Assembly (NCBI RefSeq): GCF_002927275.1
Contig: NZ_PRKW01000001.1
Span: 682,001 to 746,000, forward strand
Origin: Arthrobacter pityocampae
GTDB lineage: Bacteria; Actinomycetota; Actinomycetes; Actinomycetales; Micrococcaceae
Reading direction: 5' to 3'
Length of the DNA stretch: 64,000 nucleotides
Shown: positions 8,013 through 18,372 of the stretch, in pieces
Layout of the letters: every line of letters begins with the position of its first letter
How positions within the stretch are numbered: the first letter of the stretch is position 1
Notes under the pieces: model-generated
Told to the model about the DNA's origin: nothing
The model's input: the letters and a program-made list of their open reading frames with translations, nothing else
Database searches by the model: none
Made by a program: the position numbers and the translations under genes

Positions 8013-9851
8013 TCAGTCCGTGGTCGCCAGCAGCTTCGCGCGGAGCTCGCGGCGTTCGCGCTGCTTCTCGGGATCGGGCAGCGGGACCGCCGCCAGGAGG
8101 CGCTGCGTGTACGGGTTCTGGGGGTTGCGGAGGATCTGGTCCCGGGCACCCTGCTCCACGATCCGGCCGCGCTGCATCACGCAGATGTAGTCCGCGAGCA
8201 CGTCGACGACCGCCAGGTCGTGGGTGACGAACAGGCAGGCGAAGCCGAGCTCGCGCTGCAGGTTCTGGAACAGCTCGAGGACCTTCGCCTGCACGGAGAC
8301 GTCGAGGGCCGACGTCGGCTCGTCCGCGACCATCAGCTTCGGCTTGAGCGAGAGCGCCCGGGCGATCCCGACCCGCTGCTTCTGGCCGCCGGAGAGCTCG
8401 TGCGGGTACCGGTTGCGGTACGCGCGTGGCAGCTCCACCTGGTCGAGGAGCGCCTCGATGCGTTTCTGCAGCTCACCGCCCTTCGCCTCGCCCGCGAGGT
8501 ACATCGGCTCGCCGATGCTCTCACCGATCGGCAGCCGGGGGTTCAGGGAGGACGACGGGTCCTGGAAGACCATGCCGACATGGCGGCGGACCTTGGCGAG
8601 CTCCTTCGAGGTGGGGCGGAACCCCGAGATGTCCGTGCCGACGACCTTCATGGATCCCGCGGCGACGGGCAGCAGACCGACGGCGGCCCGCCCGATGGTC
8701 GTCTTCCCCGAGCCGGACTCCCCGACGAGGCCGATGACCTGCCCGGGGTACACGGTCAGGTTCGCGTCCTCGACGGCGCGGAACGCCGGCACACGCCCCT
8801 GCTTCGGGTACTCGATGGCGACGTCGATGAGTTCGAGGACGGGCGCCGCCCCGGGCGTGGCGTGCGAGGCCTCCTGCTCGACCTCCTCGAGCTGCGCGAG
8901 GACGTCGTGGGCGCGTCGTTCGAGCTCGCCGGGATCGACCGTCTGCAGCTCCGTGTGGGTCGCCGCCGCGAGCGCCGCGGTGATGTCGACGTCGTCGTCC
9001 CCGGCACCCTGGCCCAGGTGCGGCACGGCCGCGAGGAGTGCCTTGGTGTACTCGTGCTGCGGGTTCCGGAAGATCTGCTCGGCGGTGCCGGTCTCCACGA
9101 TGCGGCCCTGGCGCATCACCGCGATGCGGTCGGCGAGGTCCGCGACCACGCCCATGTCGTGGGTGATCAGGACGATCGCGCTGTTGAGCTTGGTCCTCAG
9201 GTTGCGCATGAGGTCGAGGATCTCCGCCTGCACCGTGACGTCGAGGGCCGTGGTGGGCTCGTCGGCGATGAGGAGCTTGGGGTCGCAGGACAGGGACTGG
9301 GCGATCATGGCGCGCTGGCGCTGGCCCCCGGAGAGCTGGTGCGGATAGGACCTGAAGGCCTTGTCCGGATCGGGCAGTTCGACCATCTGCAGCAGGCGCA
9401 GCGCGCGCTGCTTCGCCTCGTCGGGCGAGATCTCGTTGTGCAGGCGCAGCGTCTCGATGATCTGGAAGCCGACCGTGTAGACGGGGTTCAGCGCCGTCAT
9501 GGGTTCCTGGAAGATGACGGCGACGTCGTTGCCGCGGATCTGTCGCAGCCTCGCCGCGGACATCGTCAGCACGGATTTGCCGTTGAGCAGCACCTCGCCC
9601 GTGACGCGGCTGTTCGAGGGCAGCAGCCCGAGCAGCGACATCGAACTCGCGCTCTTGCCGGAACCGGACTCCCCCACGATCGCGAGCACCTCTCCCGCCC
9701 TCACCTCGTAATTGAGGTCGATGGCGGCGGGGACCCACTTCTTGTCGACGCCGAAGTCCACGCTGAGGTTCCTGACCTCGAGCACGGGACCCTGGGGTGC
9801 CGGCAGGTCCGCCCCGGTGTCTCCGGTGCCGCCGATGACCTGGGTACTCAT
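8013..9851 (-). CDS. Opp/Dpp-type ABC importer, fused double ATPase (locus 2)
   Basis: A 612-residue protein with two nucleotide-binding domains. Domain one has GESGSGKSASS near residue 60, where the usual threonine after the serine is alanine, plus LSGGQRQRAMIA and LLIADEPTTALD. Domain two has GESGSGKTTIG near residue 380, LSGGQKQRVGIA and LMVADEPTSALD. A linker of roughly 50 acidic residues separates the domains. The ATG at 9849-9851 follows AAGGAGGACCTTTC, an excellent ribosome binding site. By class it should serve the permeases at 10573-13145, but a plus-strand gene lies between, so it must be transcribed from its own promoter in the 89-bp gap shared with that gene. Confidence 0.92.
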   Translation of the reverse strand: MSTQVIGGTGDTGADLPAPQGPVLEVRNLSVDFGVDKKWVPAAIDLNYEVRAGEVLAIVGESGSGKSASSMSLLGLLPSNSRVTGEVLLNGKSVLTMSAARLRQIRGNDVAVIFQEPMTALNPVYTVGFQIIETLRLHNEISPDEAKQRALRLLQMVELPDPDKAFRSYPHQLSGGQRQRAMIAQSLSCDPKLLIADEPTTALDVTVQAEILDLMRNLRTKLNSAIVLITHDMGVVADLADRIAVMRQGRIVETGTAEQIFRNPQHEYTKALLAAVPHLGQGAGDDDVDITAALAAATHTELQTVDPGELERRAHDVLAQLEEVEQEASHATPGAAPVLELIDVAIEYPKQGRVPAFRAVEDANLTVYPGQVIGLVGESGSGKTTIGRAAVGLLPVAAGSMKVVGTDISGFRPTSKELAKVRRHVGMVFQDPSSSLNPRLPIGESIGEPMYLAGEAKGGELQKRIEALLDQVELPRAYRNRYPHELSGGQKQRVGIARALSLKPKLMVADEPTSALDVSVQAKVLELFQNLQRELGFACLFVTHDLAVVDVLADYICVMQRGRIVEQGARDQILRNPQNPYTQRLLAAVPLPDPEKQRERRELRAKLLATTD

Positions 9852-9940
9852 GAAAGGTCCTCCTTTGTGGGCGAGGCGCCGCGGGATCGCGAGCCCTCCT
9901 GGTGTGCCGCGAGCGGCGGCCGTGCTGGGATCATTGAGCC

Positions 9941-10564
9941 ATGAAGAACTCGAGGGTGGCCGGGGCCACCGTGTTCAGGCCGCGCACCAGCGTCTGGTTC
10001 ACGGCCGTCGCCGTGGTGGCCGCGGTCGGCGGCCTCGCGGCCGTCGTCGTCGACCAGGGTGCCGCCGGCCTGCTCGTTGGCTGGCCGCTGATCGGCGTCG
10101 CGTACGCCGGCTGGTGGCTGTTCTGGTACCCGGCGGTCGTGTTCGATGCGGACGCCGTCACGCTCCGCAACCCGCTGGCCACCCTCCGGATCCCCTGGTC
10201 GGCGCTGATCGACGTCGACACCAAGTACGCACTGAAGCTCGTCACGCCGTCGGGCGCCTACACCGCCTGGGCGGCGCCGGCGCCCGGGGTGTGGGGAACC
10301 CACGCGGGCAAACCCGAGCACATCCGGAACCTGCCGGCCACGAGCTACGGCCCCGGCGGTTCCGTCCGCCCGGGCGACATGAAGAACACCGACTCGGGGT
10401 ACGCCGCGTACGAGGTGCGCACCCGCTGGCAGGACCTCGTGGAGAGCGGCAGGATCGACGTCGACCGCCCGGGGGTCGTCCACCGCCGGTGGAACTGGCC
10501 CTGCATCGCCGGCGCGCTCCTGCTGGTGGCGGTCGGCGTCGCTACGCCGGCCCTGGGCTCCTAG
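9941..10564 (+). CDS. PH-like domain membrane protein of unknown function
   Basis: A 207-residue protein with two adjacent membrane segments near the N-terminus (about residues 16-35 and 43-62) and a third hydrophobic segment at the C-terminal end (LLLVAVGVATPAL). Between them is a segment typical of small bacterial PH-like proteins (WYPAVVFDADAVTLRNPLATLRIPWSALIDVD), here split for length: it pairs a beta-rich fold with a conserved IPW motif. Its role is unknown; such proteins are membrane-associated and usually have no assigned substrate. It is divergent from the fused ATPase gene and tail-to-tail with the permease gene that ends at 10573, so it interrupts the second peptide-importer locus. 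The ATG at 9941 was taken because it starts the conserved part; the spacing to any ribosome site is unclear. Confidence 0.75.
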   Translation: MKNSRVAGATVFRPRTSVWFTAVAVVAAVGGLAAVVVDQGAAGLLVGWPLIGVAYAGWWLFWYPAVVFDADAVTLRNPLATLRIPWSALIDVDTKYALKLVTPSGAYTAWAAPAPGVWGTHAGKPEHIRNLPATSYGPGGSVRPGDMKNTDSGYAAYEVRTRWQDLVESGRIDVDRPGVVHRRWNWPCIAGALLLVAVGVATPALGS

Positions 10565-10572
10565 GCTCGTAT

Positions 10573-11607
10573 TCACGCGGCGGCAGGCTTTGCTGATTCC
10601 TTGGCCCGGCTCGCGCTGAACTTCTTCTGCCGCGGATCGAAGGCGTCGCGGAGGCCGTCACCGATGAAGTTGATGCACAGGCAGATCAGCACGATGAACA
10701 GGCCCGGGAACCAGAACAGCCACGGGCGCGTCTGGAACGCCTCCTGGTTCTGGCTGATGATCAGGCCCAGCGAGACGTCCGGAGCCTTCACGCCGAACCC
10801 GATGTAGCTCAGCGCGGTCTCGAGCAGGATCGCGGAGGACATCAGCAGGGTCGTGTTCACGATGATGACGCCGACGGCGTTCGGCAGGATGTGCTTGAAG
10901 ATGATCCGGGTGTTCGAGGCTCCGGCGATCTTCGCCGCGTCGACGAACTCGCGCTCGCGCAGCGACAGGAACTCGCCACGGACCAGCCGTGCCAGACCGG
11001 TCCAGAGCACGAGCCCGAGGAACAGGCCCAGGAGCCAGATCTGCGCACCGGCGCCGACCAGGCGGTTCACCCCTTCGCCCAGGGTCGCGGCCGCAAGGAC
11101 CACGGGGATGATGATGATGACGTCGGTGAAGCGCATCAGCACCGCTTCGGGCCAGCCGCGGAAGTACCCGGAGCAGGCGCCGATGATGACCCCGACCAGT
11201 CCGGCGAGGGCGCCGATGATGAACATGATGATGATGGAGTTCTGGGTGCCGCGCATCGTCATGGCGAAGTAGTCGCGGCCGATCGAGTCCTGGCCGAACG
11301 GGTGCTCCCCCCAGCTGAAGGGGCCGGTGACGGTCGGCGCGCCCCCGTTGACCAGCGGGAGGAACTCGGTGTGGTTGTACTTCCACCACCCGGGGATGCC
11401 GGCGAAGCCCACCGAGCTGAACGCGAGGACGAAGATTACGGCGAAGACGACGAGGCTGATGATCGCCGCCGTGTTGTCGAAGAACTTCTTCCGGACGATC
11501 TGGCCCTGCGACAGGCCCTTCGCCTCGGGTTCGACCTCCGGGTGCACCGGTCCGGTGACGGTGCCCGGCTCGGTGCTGGGGACGTCGGAGGGAGTCTGGA
11601 TGCTCAT
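10573..11607 (-). CDS. Opp/Dpp-type ABC importer permease, OppC class (locus 2)
   Basis: A 344-residue permease. A hydrophilic N-terminal tail of about 50 residues leads to the first helix (AAIISLVVFAVIFVLAFSSV), an extracytoplasmic loop with EHPFGQDSIGRDYFAMTMRG, and the conserved transport core. The coupling motif reads AAKIAGASNTRIIFKHILPN. The C-terminus includes FIGDGLRDAFDPRQKK, typical of OppC. The start MSIQTPSD (11605-11607) overlaps the stop of the partner permease gene by 4 nt (ATGA), which supports it over the longer frame. It is the last gene of the binding protein-permease-permease run; the next gene downstream is on the other strand. Confidence 0.92.
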   Translation of the reverse strand: MSIQTPSDVPSTEPGTVTGPVHPEVEPEAKGLSQGQIVRKKFFDNTAAIISLVVFAVIFVLAFSSVGFAGIPGWWKYNHTEFLPLVNGGAPTVTGPFSWGEHPFGQDSIGRDYFAMTMRGTQNSIIIMFIIGALAGLVGVIIGACSGYFRGWPEAVLMRFTDVIIIIPVVLAAATLGEGVNRLVGAGAQIWLLGLFLGLVLWTGLARLVRGEFLSLREREFVDAAKIAGASNTRIIFKHILPNAVGVIIVNTTLLMSSAILLETALSYIGFGVKAPDVSLGLIISQNQEAFQTRPWLFWFPGLFIVLICLCINFIGDGLRDAFDPRQKKFSASRAKESAKPAAA

Positions 11608-13145
11608 GCTTTCACCCTTACGCGAGGATCGAGGACCGAGTACGCGACGTCGGCGACGAGGTTGAAGACCAGCGCCAGGATGCCGGCCACCAGGAAGAAG
11701 CCCATGATCGGATCGGGGTCCGTCCGCTGGAGGGCCTGGACGAAGAGCTGGCCCATACCGGCGAAGGCGAACACCTGTTCGGTGATGATGGCGCCGCCGA
11801 TCAGCGCACCGACGTCGAAGGCCACGAGGGTCGCGAGCGGGATCAGCGCGTTGCGGAACGCATGCCGCATGACGACCGTCCGTTCGCTGAGGCCCTTCGC
11901 CCGCGCCGTGCGGATGTAGTCCATGTTCATGATCTCGAGCATCGACGCGCGGGAGTAGCGGCTGTAGCTGGCGAGGGACGCCAGGAGCAGCGCGAGCGTG
12001 GGGAGGAGAAGATGCGTGAAGGTGTCCAGACCGTTGATCCAGAACGTGCCCTCCAGCCCCGGTGTCTCGGCGCCGACCGTGGCGATCGGCCTGCCCCGGA
12101 CCCGCGGGTTGTCCACGTAGGACGGCCACGTGACCATGAAGCGGTCGACCACGATGAGCAGGCCCATGAGCAGCCCGGTGAGGGCTGCCGCCCGCATGCT
12201 CTGGCCGCGGTCGTAGCCGCCCATGGCGAAGCCGACCCCCATACCGACGAGCACGGTGGTGATCGCCAGGAGGATGATCATCCAGACGGTCGCGGCGTTG
12301 AGGATCGGGTTGACCACGTAGTAGGCCACGAGGCCCAGGGCCACCATGATCAGCGAGGAGTACAGGGCCTTGCGGTTGCGGAGGCCCGCCGTGAGCAGGA
12401 CGATCCCGAAGGCGATGCCGACTCCGGTGAGGAGGATGACGATCGGTCCGAGGCCGGGGTCGGCGAACCAGCCCACGAGGTCGAGGACGAAGAGCAGGGC
12501 CGCGGCGACGACGGCGCCGAGCAGGAAGGCGATCCCCTTCCGCTTCCAGGACCTGCTGGCGAAGAGCGCCCAGATGAGTCCGCTCGCGATGGCGACGACG
12601 GCGATGGTGGAGGGTGGTATGTCGGGATCGTCGAGGAAGTTGTTGAAGCCGATGGCGCCGAATTCCTTGAGCAGGACGGCCAGCCAGAAGATCGGGAGGG
12701 AGAAGAACAGGAAGGACATGAACGTCACGCCGTAGTCGAGCCCGCTGTACTGGCGCAGTGCCGTGATGATGCCGAGCGAGATCCCGATGATGATCGCGAG
12801 GATGGTGGCGGTGGTGACGAGCGTGATGGTGTTGCCCATCGCCCGGCTGAGCGAGGTGGTGACGGCCTCACCCTGGATGCTGGTCCCGAGGTCGCAGGTG
12901 GCGGCGAAGGGGACGATGCACTTCGCTGCCCCGGCGAGCCAGCCGAAGTAGCGCAGGGGCGCAGGGGTGTTCAGGTCGAGGAGTTCGGTCCGCGCCTGGA
13001 TGAGCTCGTCCCGGTTCGGGGCGCTGCTCGCCCGCAGGTCCTCGAGCGGATCACCGGACAGCGCGGTGAGCTGGTAGACGACGAAGGATGCGCCGAACAG
13101 GATGAGCACGGCAGTCACCAGACGCCGCACGATGTAGGTCACCAT
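11604..13145 (-). CDS. Opp/Dpp-type ABC importer permease, OppB class, with large insertion (locus 2)
   Basis: At 513 residues this is about 200 longer than the usual OppB/DppB permease. The opening (MVTYIVRRLVTAVLILFGA), the first core helices (residues about 95-165) and the C-terminal core with the coupling motif TARAKGLSERTVVMRHAFRN are normal and end LDPRVRVKA. Between about residues 175 and 360 lies extra sequence with roughly five to six hydrophobic segments, such as FLLGAVVAAALLFVLDLVG, IVILLTGVGIAFGIVLLTAG and MIILLAITTVLVGMGVG. Thus a membrane-embedded module is inserted in the permease core. Long forms occur in related actinobacteria as far as I know, but the role of the insert is not known. 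The start at 13143-13145 fits the family N-terminus. Confidence 0.88.
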   Translation of the reverse strand: MVTYIVRRLVTAVLILFGASFVVYQLTALSGDPLEDLRASSAPNRDELIQARTELLDLNTPAPLRYFGWLAGAAKCIVPFAATCDLGTSIQGEAVTTSLSRAMGNTITLVTTATILAIIIGISLGIITALRQYSGLDYGVTFMSFLFFSLPIFWLAVLLKEFGAIGFNNFLDDPDIPPSTIAVVAIASGLIWALFASRSWKRKGIAFLLGAVVAAALLFVLDLVGWFADPGLGPIVILLTGVGIAFGIVLLTAGLRNRKALYSSLIMVALGLVAYYVVNPILNAATVWMIILLAITTVLVGMGVGFAMGGYDRGQSMRAAALTGLLMGLLIVVDRFMVTWPSYVDNPRVRGRPIATVGAETPGLEGTFWINGLDTFTHLLLPTLALLLASLASYSRYSRASMLEIMNMDYIRTARAKGLSERTVVMRHAFRNALIPLATLVAFDVGALIGGAIITEQVFAFAGMGQLFVQALQRTDPDPIMGFFLVAGILALVFNLVADVAYSVLDPRVRVKA

Positions 13146-13218
13146 AGGTTTCAGGCCTCAAGATCGGAGCGGGAAGAAGTTCCCGGGTTACCGCAGATTG
13201 TAGTGGAGTGACACAGAA

Positions 13219-13258
13219 GAAGGCGCCGGGCCGGGTGGTCCCCCGTCCCGGCGCCTTC
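13219..13258 (-). terminator. Hairpin between binding-protein and permease genes (locus 2)
   Basis: The arms GAAGGCGCCGGG (13219-13230) and CCCGGCGCCTTC (13247-13258) are perfectly complementary. The hairpin lies 29 nt past the stop of the binding-protein gene and before the permease gene, the same arrangement as in locus 1, and probably lowers read-through into the permease genes. Confidence 0.6.
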
Positions 13259-13287
13259 CTGTGGTCGAGCGTGTTCCGGTGTCGGAA

Positions 13288-15084
13288 CTACTGGACGACC
13301 TGCCAGTCCCAGAAGTTCCACCAGACACCGGTCTGGTTCGGCATGTACTCCATGCCGGTCACGTTGTCGCTGTGGGCGTCGACGCCCGGCACCTGGAAGA
13401 GCGGCAGTCCGTACTTCGAGTCCCAGATCAGCTTGTCGATCTCGATCTGGAGGGCGTCCTGCTCAGCCGGATCCGTGGTCACGATCAGCTCGTCCATCAG
13501 CTTGTCCGCCTCGGGGCTCGAGAACCCGTTGAAGTTCGAGCCGTTGCCGGTCTTGAAGATCTGCGGAACGCCGGACACACCGACGCCCGAGTTGATCCAG
13601 CCGAAGATGGTGGCGTCGTAGGTCCCGTTGCCGAGTGCAGCTCCCCAGTCCGAGGATCCGAGCCCGCCGTCGACGACCTTGAATCCGGCCTGGGCCGCGG
13701 ATTCGGCGATCAGCGTGTACGAGTTCAGGCGGTTCGGGTTGTCGCGGTTGTACATGATGCGGACCTCGGGCGTCGCCCCGGCCAGGAGCTCCTTCGCACC
13801 CTCGATGTCGACCTCCGCATAGGTGTCCGACCCGTTGCTGGAGGCGGCGTCCTCGTAGGGCTCCTGATCGGTGAGGAACAGCTGCGAGTCGAGCGGCACG
13901 GCGTCGGGGTTGATCTTCTTGACGATCGTGTCGACGAGCTGCTGGCGCGGCACGGTCTTCATGAACGCCTCGCGGACCTTCTCGTCCTCGAACACGCCGC
14001 TGAAGTTGAGGTCGAGGTGGTCGTAGGAGAGCTGGTTGCCCTGCTGCACCGTGACGCCCTCGAGGCCCTCGAGCTGCTCGACCGTGTCGGCCGACGCCTG
14101 CGGGGCGATGATGTCCACCTCGCCGTTCTGCAGGGCCTGCACCTGGGCGGGTGCCTCACCGATGTAGCGGACGGTGATCTCGTCCACCTTCGGGATCGGA
14201 CCCCAGTCGTAGTCCTCGTTGCGGGTCAGCGTCATCGACTGGTCCGGCGTGATGGCCGAGGCGATGAACGGGCCGTTGGAGAGGAAGAGCGAGGGGTCCG
14301 TGGGAAGCGACTTCGTGTCGAAGCCCGTGTTCCAGAAGTCCGCAACCGCCTGGATCTCGGGACGATCGACGGGCTTCTCCGGATCGCCGGCGGGCGTCGT
14401 GTTGATGAGCTCGATCAGCGCATCCTCGTCGGCGAGACCGCCCTTCTCGGCGAGGACGTGGGCGGGCGTGTCGATGCCACCCTCGCTCATCAGGCCGAAG
14501 GCCACCTCGTAGTCGGCGAAGGGCTCGGAGTAGTTCAGGGTGATAGACCGGCCGTCCTCGCCGATCTCCGGGAGTTCGGTGAGCCCGAGGCCGCCTGTGT
14601 CGCCCGCGTAGTCGAAGTACTTGGTGCCCGAGGTGACCTCACCGGCGTCGTCGGTCTTGGCGTCGTTGAAGTAGCCGGATTCGATGGCCCATGCAGCCAG
14701 CAGGTCTCCGCCGTCGACCGGTTCGCCATCGGACCAGGTGACGCCTTCGTTGACCGTGTATTTGACACTCAGGGGGTCCTCGGAGAGGACCTCCATGGTG
14801 CCGAAGTCTTCGTTCTTCACAACCTCGAGGTCGTTGTTGATGTAGACGAAGCCGGAGTGGGTCGCGTAGGCGATCTTTCCGTTGATGTCCACGTTGCCCT
14901 CGGAGGTGCTCGAGTTGAACGAGCTGAAGGCATTGACCTCGACGACGCGGATGTTTCCGCCGGTTGCTTCGCCCTCGGTGCCCTCGTCGGTGGACTCAGT
15001 CCCCGTGTTGGCAGCGCAGGCGCTCAATGCGAGCGCTGCGACAGCAGCCACTCCCACAGCTTTGGAAGTACGTCCGAAACGCAT
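13288..15084 (-). CDS. Peptide-type ABC importer substrate-binding lipoprotein (locus 2)
   Basis: A 598-residue family-5 solute-binding lipoprotein. It starts MRFGRTSKAVGVAAVAALALSAC with lipobox LSAC, followed by a Thr/Glu-rich linker, so it should be tethered outside the membrane. Its signal region closely resembles that of the locus-1 protein, which suggests an old duplication, but the mature parts differ in length and sequence. Family features include VNEGVTWSDGEPVDGGDLLAAW near residue 120 (split for length here) and the C-terminal GLPLFQVPG segment. The ATG at 15082-15084 is chosen because a GAGGAGGCGGA ribosome site precedes it; the frame is open 20 codons further upstream without such a site. 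Substrate unknown. Confidence 0.9.
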   Translation of the reverse strand: MRFGRTSKAVGVAAVAALALSACAANTGTESTDEGTEGEATGGNIRVVEVNAFSSFNSSTSEGNVDINGKIAYATHSGFVYINNDLEVVKNEDFGTMEVLSEDPLSVKYTVNEGVTWSDGEPVDGGDLLAAWAIESGYFNDAKTDDAGEVTSGTKYFDYAGDTGGLGLTELPEIGEDGRSITLNYSEPFADYEVAFGLMSEGGIDTPAHVLAEKGGLADEDALIELINTTPAGDPEKPVDRPEIQAVADFWNTGFDTKSLPTDPSLFLSNGPFIASAITPDQSMTLTRNEDYDWGPIPKVDEITVRYIGEAPAQVQALQNGEVDIIAPQASADTVEQLEGLEGVTVQQGNQLSYDHLDLNFSGVFEDEKVREAFMKTVPRQQLVDTIVKKINPDAVPLDSQLFLTDQEPYEDAASSNGSDTYAEVDIEGAKELLAGATPEVRIMYNRDNPNRLNSYTLIAESAAQAGFKVVDGGLGSSDWGAALGNGTYDATIFGWINSGVGVSGVPQIFKTGNGSNFNGFSSPEADKLMDELIVTTDPAEQDALQIEIDKLIWDSKYGLPLFQVPGVDAHSDNVTGMEYMPNQTGVWWNFWDWQVVQ

Positions 15085-15549
15085 TCCGCCTCCTCTTTCA
15101 TAGTGTGGTTGCGGCTCCACGCGGTGTTGCATGACAGCCGGCACATCACCCCATAGGGGTGACGCTACTCACGTGAGCAAAAGCCTAAGTGGACATTGTT
15201 ACCAACAGGTATCCCCGCAGGAGGCCGCGTAGGTGTTGTTACCGAGCTGCAATCAAACCTTCACAGGTAGTCTCCAGCGCGTACCCAGCAATCCGTGGTC
15301 CCCGGCGGTAGTGCTCGGCCGGCGTCCGGGGCGGGCTTCGGCAGGGGCCGCCGCGGCGGGTGCCCGGATCCGTGGGGGCGTTCCCCCGGATCGGCGCCGA
15401 TGCCCCGGGTCCACGTCCAGGCCGCCCGCCGGTGCTTGATAACGCGTTCACCCCAGTGCTTTGCTAGAAGGACGACCGCAGGATCGATGCCCGCCGGGCG
15501 CGGACCGGGAGACCCCGGGGACTGGCACGCGGTACGGACGAGGAGCACC
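15085..15549. other. Intergenic region between peptide importer and accessory genes
   Basis: This 465-nt gap holds the promoter region of the locus-2 binding-protein gene on the minus strand and that of the small plus-strand gene at 15550. A short GTTACC sequence occurs twice (near 15203 and 15239). I could not identify a convincing promoter, operator or further gene. Confidence 0.3.
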
Positions 15550-15864
15550 ATGGCCTGGCTGTTCGTGGACAAGCATGCGGCGGTCTGGGACGACGACGCC
15601 AACGTCCAGGCGGCGATCGGAGCCCTCAAGGCACGCCTCGACGAGCATGCCGAGGTGCACCTGTCCATCCAGAGCAAGGGCTTGAAGGGGCCGGTGTTCG
15701 TCATCACCCGCGATACCGTGCTCAGCTCCCCCGAGCTCAACAACCGGTTCAACGCCGATCTGTTCGCCGAACTCACGACGCCGACGGCGCGCAACAGCCC
15801 GACGATCCACTGGTTCTCGGACGGGCGCGGATTCGTCTCCGAGACCAACAGTCGGATGTGGTGA
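15550..15864 (+). CDS. Small hypothetical protein
   Basis: A 104-residue protein starting MAWLFVDKHAAVWDDDANVQ and ending FVSETNSRMW. It is soluble in prediction, with an acidic N-terminal half and no recognisable catalytic motif. The ATG at 15550 is preceded by GAGGAGC at good spacing; the frame is open far upstream but that part is Arg/Gly/Pro-rich and not protein-like. It is convergent with the chitinase gene. I do not recognise a family and assign no function. Confidence 0.6.
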   Translation: MAWLFVDKHAAVWDDDANVQAAIGALKARLDEHAEVHLSIQSKGLKGPVFVITRDTVLSSPELNNRFNADLFAELTTPTARNSPTIHWFSDGRGFVSETNSRMW

Positions 15865-15867
15865 CGG

Positions 15868-15893
15868 GCGCCCGGCCCCGGCCGGGTGCGCAC
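15868..15893. terminator. Possible bidirectional terminator
   Basis: CCCGGCC (15871-15877) and GGCCGGG (15880-15886) form a short GC hairpin between two convergent genes (the small hypothetical gene and the chitinase gene). The stem is short, so support is weak. Confidence 0.35.
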
Positions 15894-15951
15894 GTACGGC
15901 GGGTGCTTCCGTGGCCCCGCCACCGCCGATGCGCGGTCACCACGGCAGGCG

Positions 15952-17646
<1,695 letters not shown>

Positions 17647-17768
17647 GGTCTTCTCCGGCAGGTGGGACCCGCAGCGGCAGGCGGCGGCTCCCTCACCCTA
17701 CGGTATGCGGCGCTATCCCGGTCCCGCCGGGCCGGGGCTGGAGGCGGACAGGTCCGTAGAGTTGTGCG

Positions 17769-17872
17769 ATGCCCTCTGCCGTCGCCAAGGTCGCCTGTTA
17801 CGTCGTCGAGGATGGTCACCTCCTGGCTTCGGGTGCCTACTGGGTCAGCTGGGCGCCGACGACGAAGCCCTG
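17769..17872 (+). pseudogene. Possible remnant of a Nudix hydrolase N-terminus
   Basis: From the ATG at 17769 the frame reads MPSAVAKVACYVVEDGHLLA, which resembles the first strand region of Nudix hydrolases. The similarity stops after about 22 residues and there is no Nudix box (GX5EX7REUXEEXGU) anywhere downstream. The rest of the frame overlaps the minus-strand kinase gene and looks random. It is best read as a truncated gene start, but such a short match could be chance. Confidence 0.3.
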
Positions 17873-17880
17873 TGATCGAC

Positions 17881-18330
17881 CTACCGGCCGGGAGCCAGGA
17901 GACGTTCGACGTCGTCCGCCAGCTCGGAAACCGGTCGGCGACCATCCAGTTCGAGCGTTGCGCCGCGTCGTAACAGGGGTTCGACGTCGAGGACCTGCTG
18001 ACGGATGACGGCCTGCTCTGCCCGTGCGTTGCCGTAGGGGTTGTTCGTACGGACCGAGACGCGGTCGATGAGGACCTCGACCGGTGCGCTGAGGAGGATC
18101 ACGGCCGCGAACCGGTCGTAGAACCGCCCCTGATTCTCCACGGTCCCCGAGACGACGACGGTTCGCTCGGAGGCGAGCAGGGCTGACATGCGCGCTTCGT
18201 CCCAGGTGCCGTTCGGAAGCACCCATCCGTCGTGGTCGGTATCGATTCCGTGGTAGCCGCGCCGGATGAGCTCGTGCAGCAGGGTTGTCTTCCCCACCCC
18301 GGACATGCCGGTGACCAGGATGCGGGACAT
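17881..18330 (-). CDS. Small P-loop ATPase/kinase-like protein
   Basis: A 149-residue protein with a clear Walker A motif GMSGVGKTT at residues 8-16, followed by LLHELIRRGY and a DTDHDGW segment where related shikimate/adenylate-type kinases bind their acceptor. A hydrophobic strand (AAVILLSAPVEVLIDRV) and an R-rich lid-like segment (VRTNNPYGNAR) follow. The architecture is that of the broad AAA_18/shikimate-kinase-like group, whose members phosphorylate small molecules; the substrate here is unknown. The ATG at 18328-18330 begins exactly at the family opening MSRILVTGMSG; a GTG at 18351 is an alternative start. Neighbouring genes are unrelated single accessory genes. Confidence 0.8.
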   Translation of the reverse strand: MSRILVTGMSGVGKTTLLHELIRRGYHGIDTDHDGWVLPNGTWDEARMSALLASERTVVVSGTVENQGRFYDRFAAVILLSAPVEVLIDRVSVRTNNPYGNARAEQAVIRQQVLDVEPLLRRGATLELDGRRPVSELADDVERLLAPGR

Positions 18331-18372
18331 GGATCCAGCGTAACGGTGCACCGGCCGTCCGGGACCGACCCG

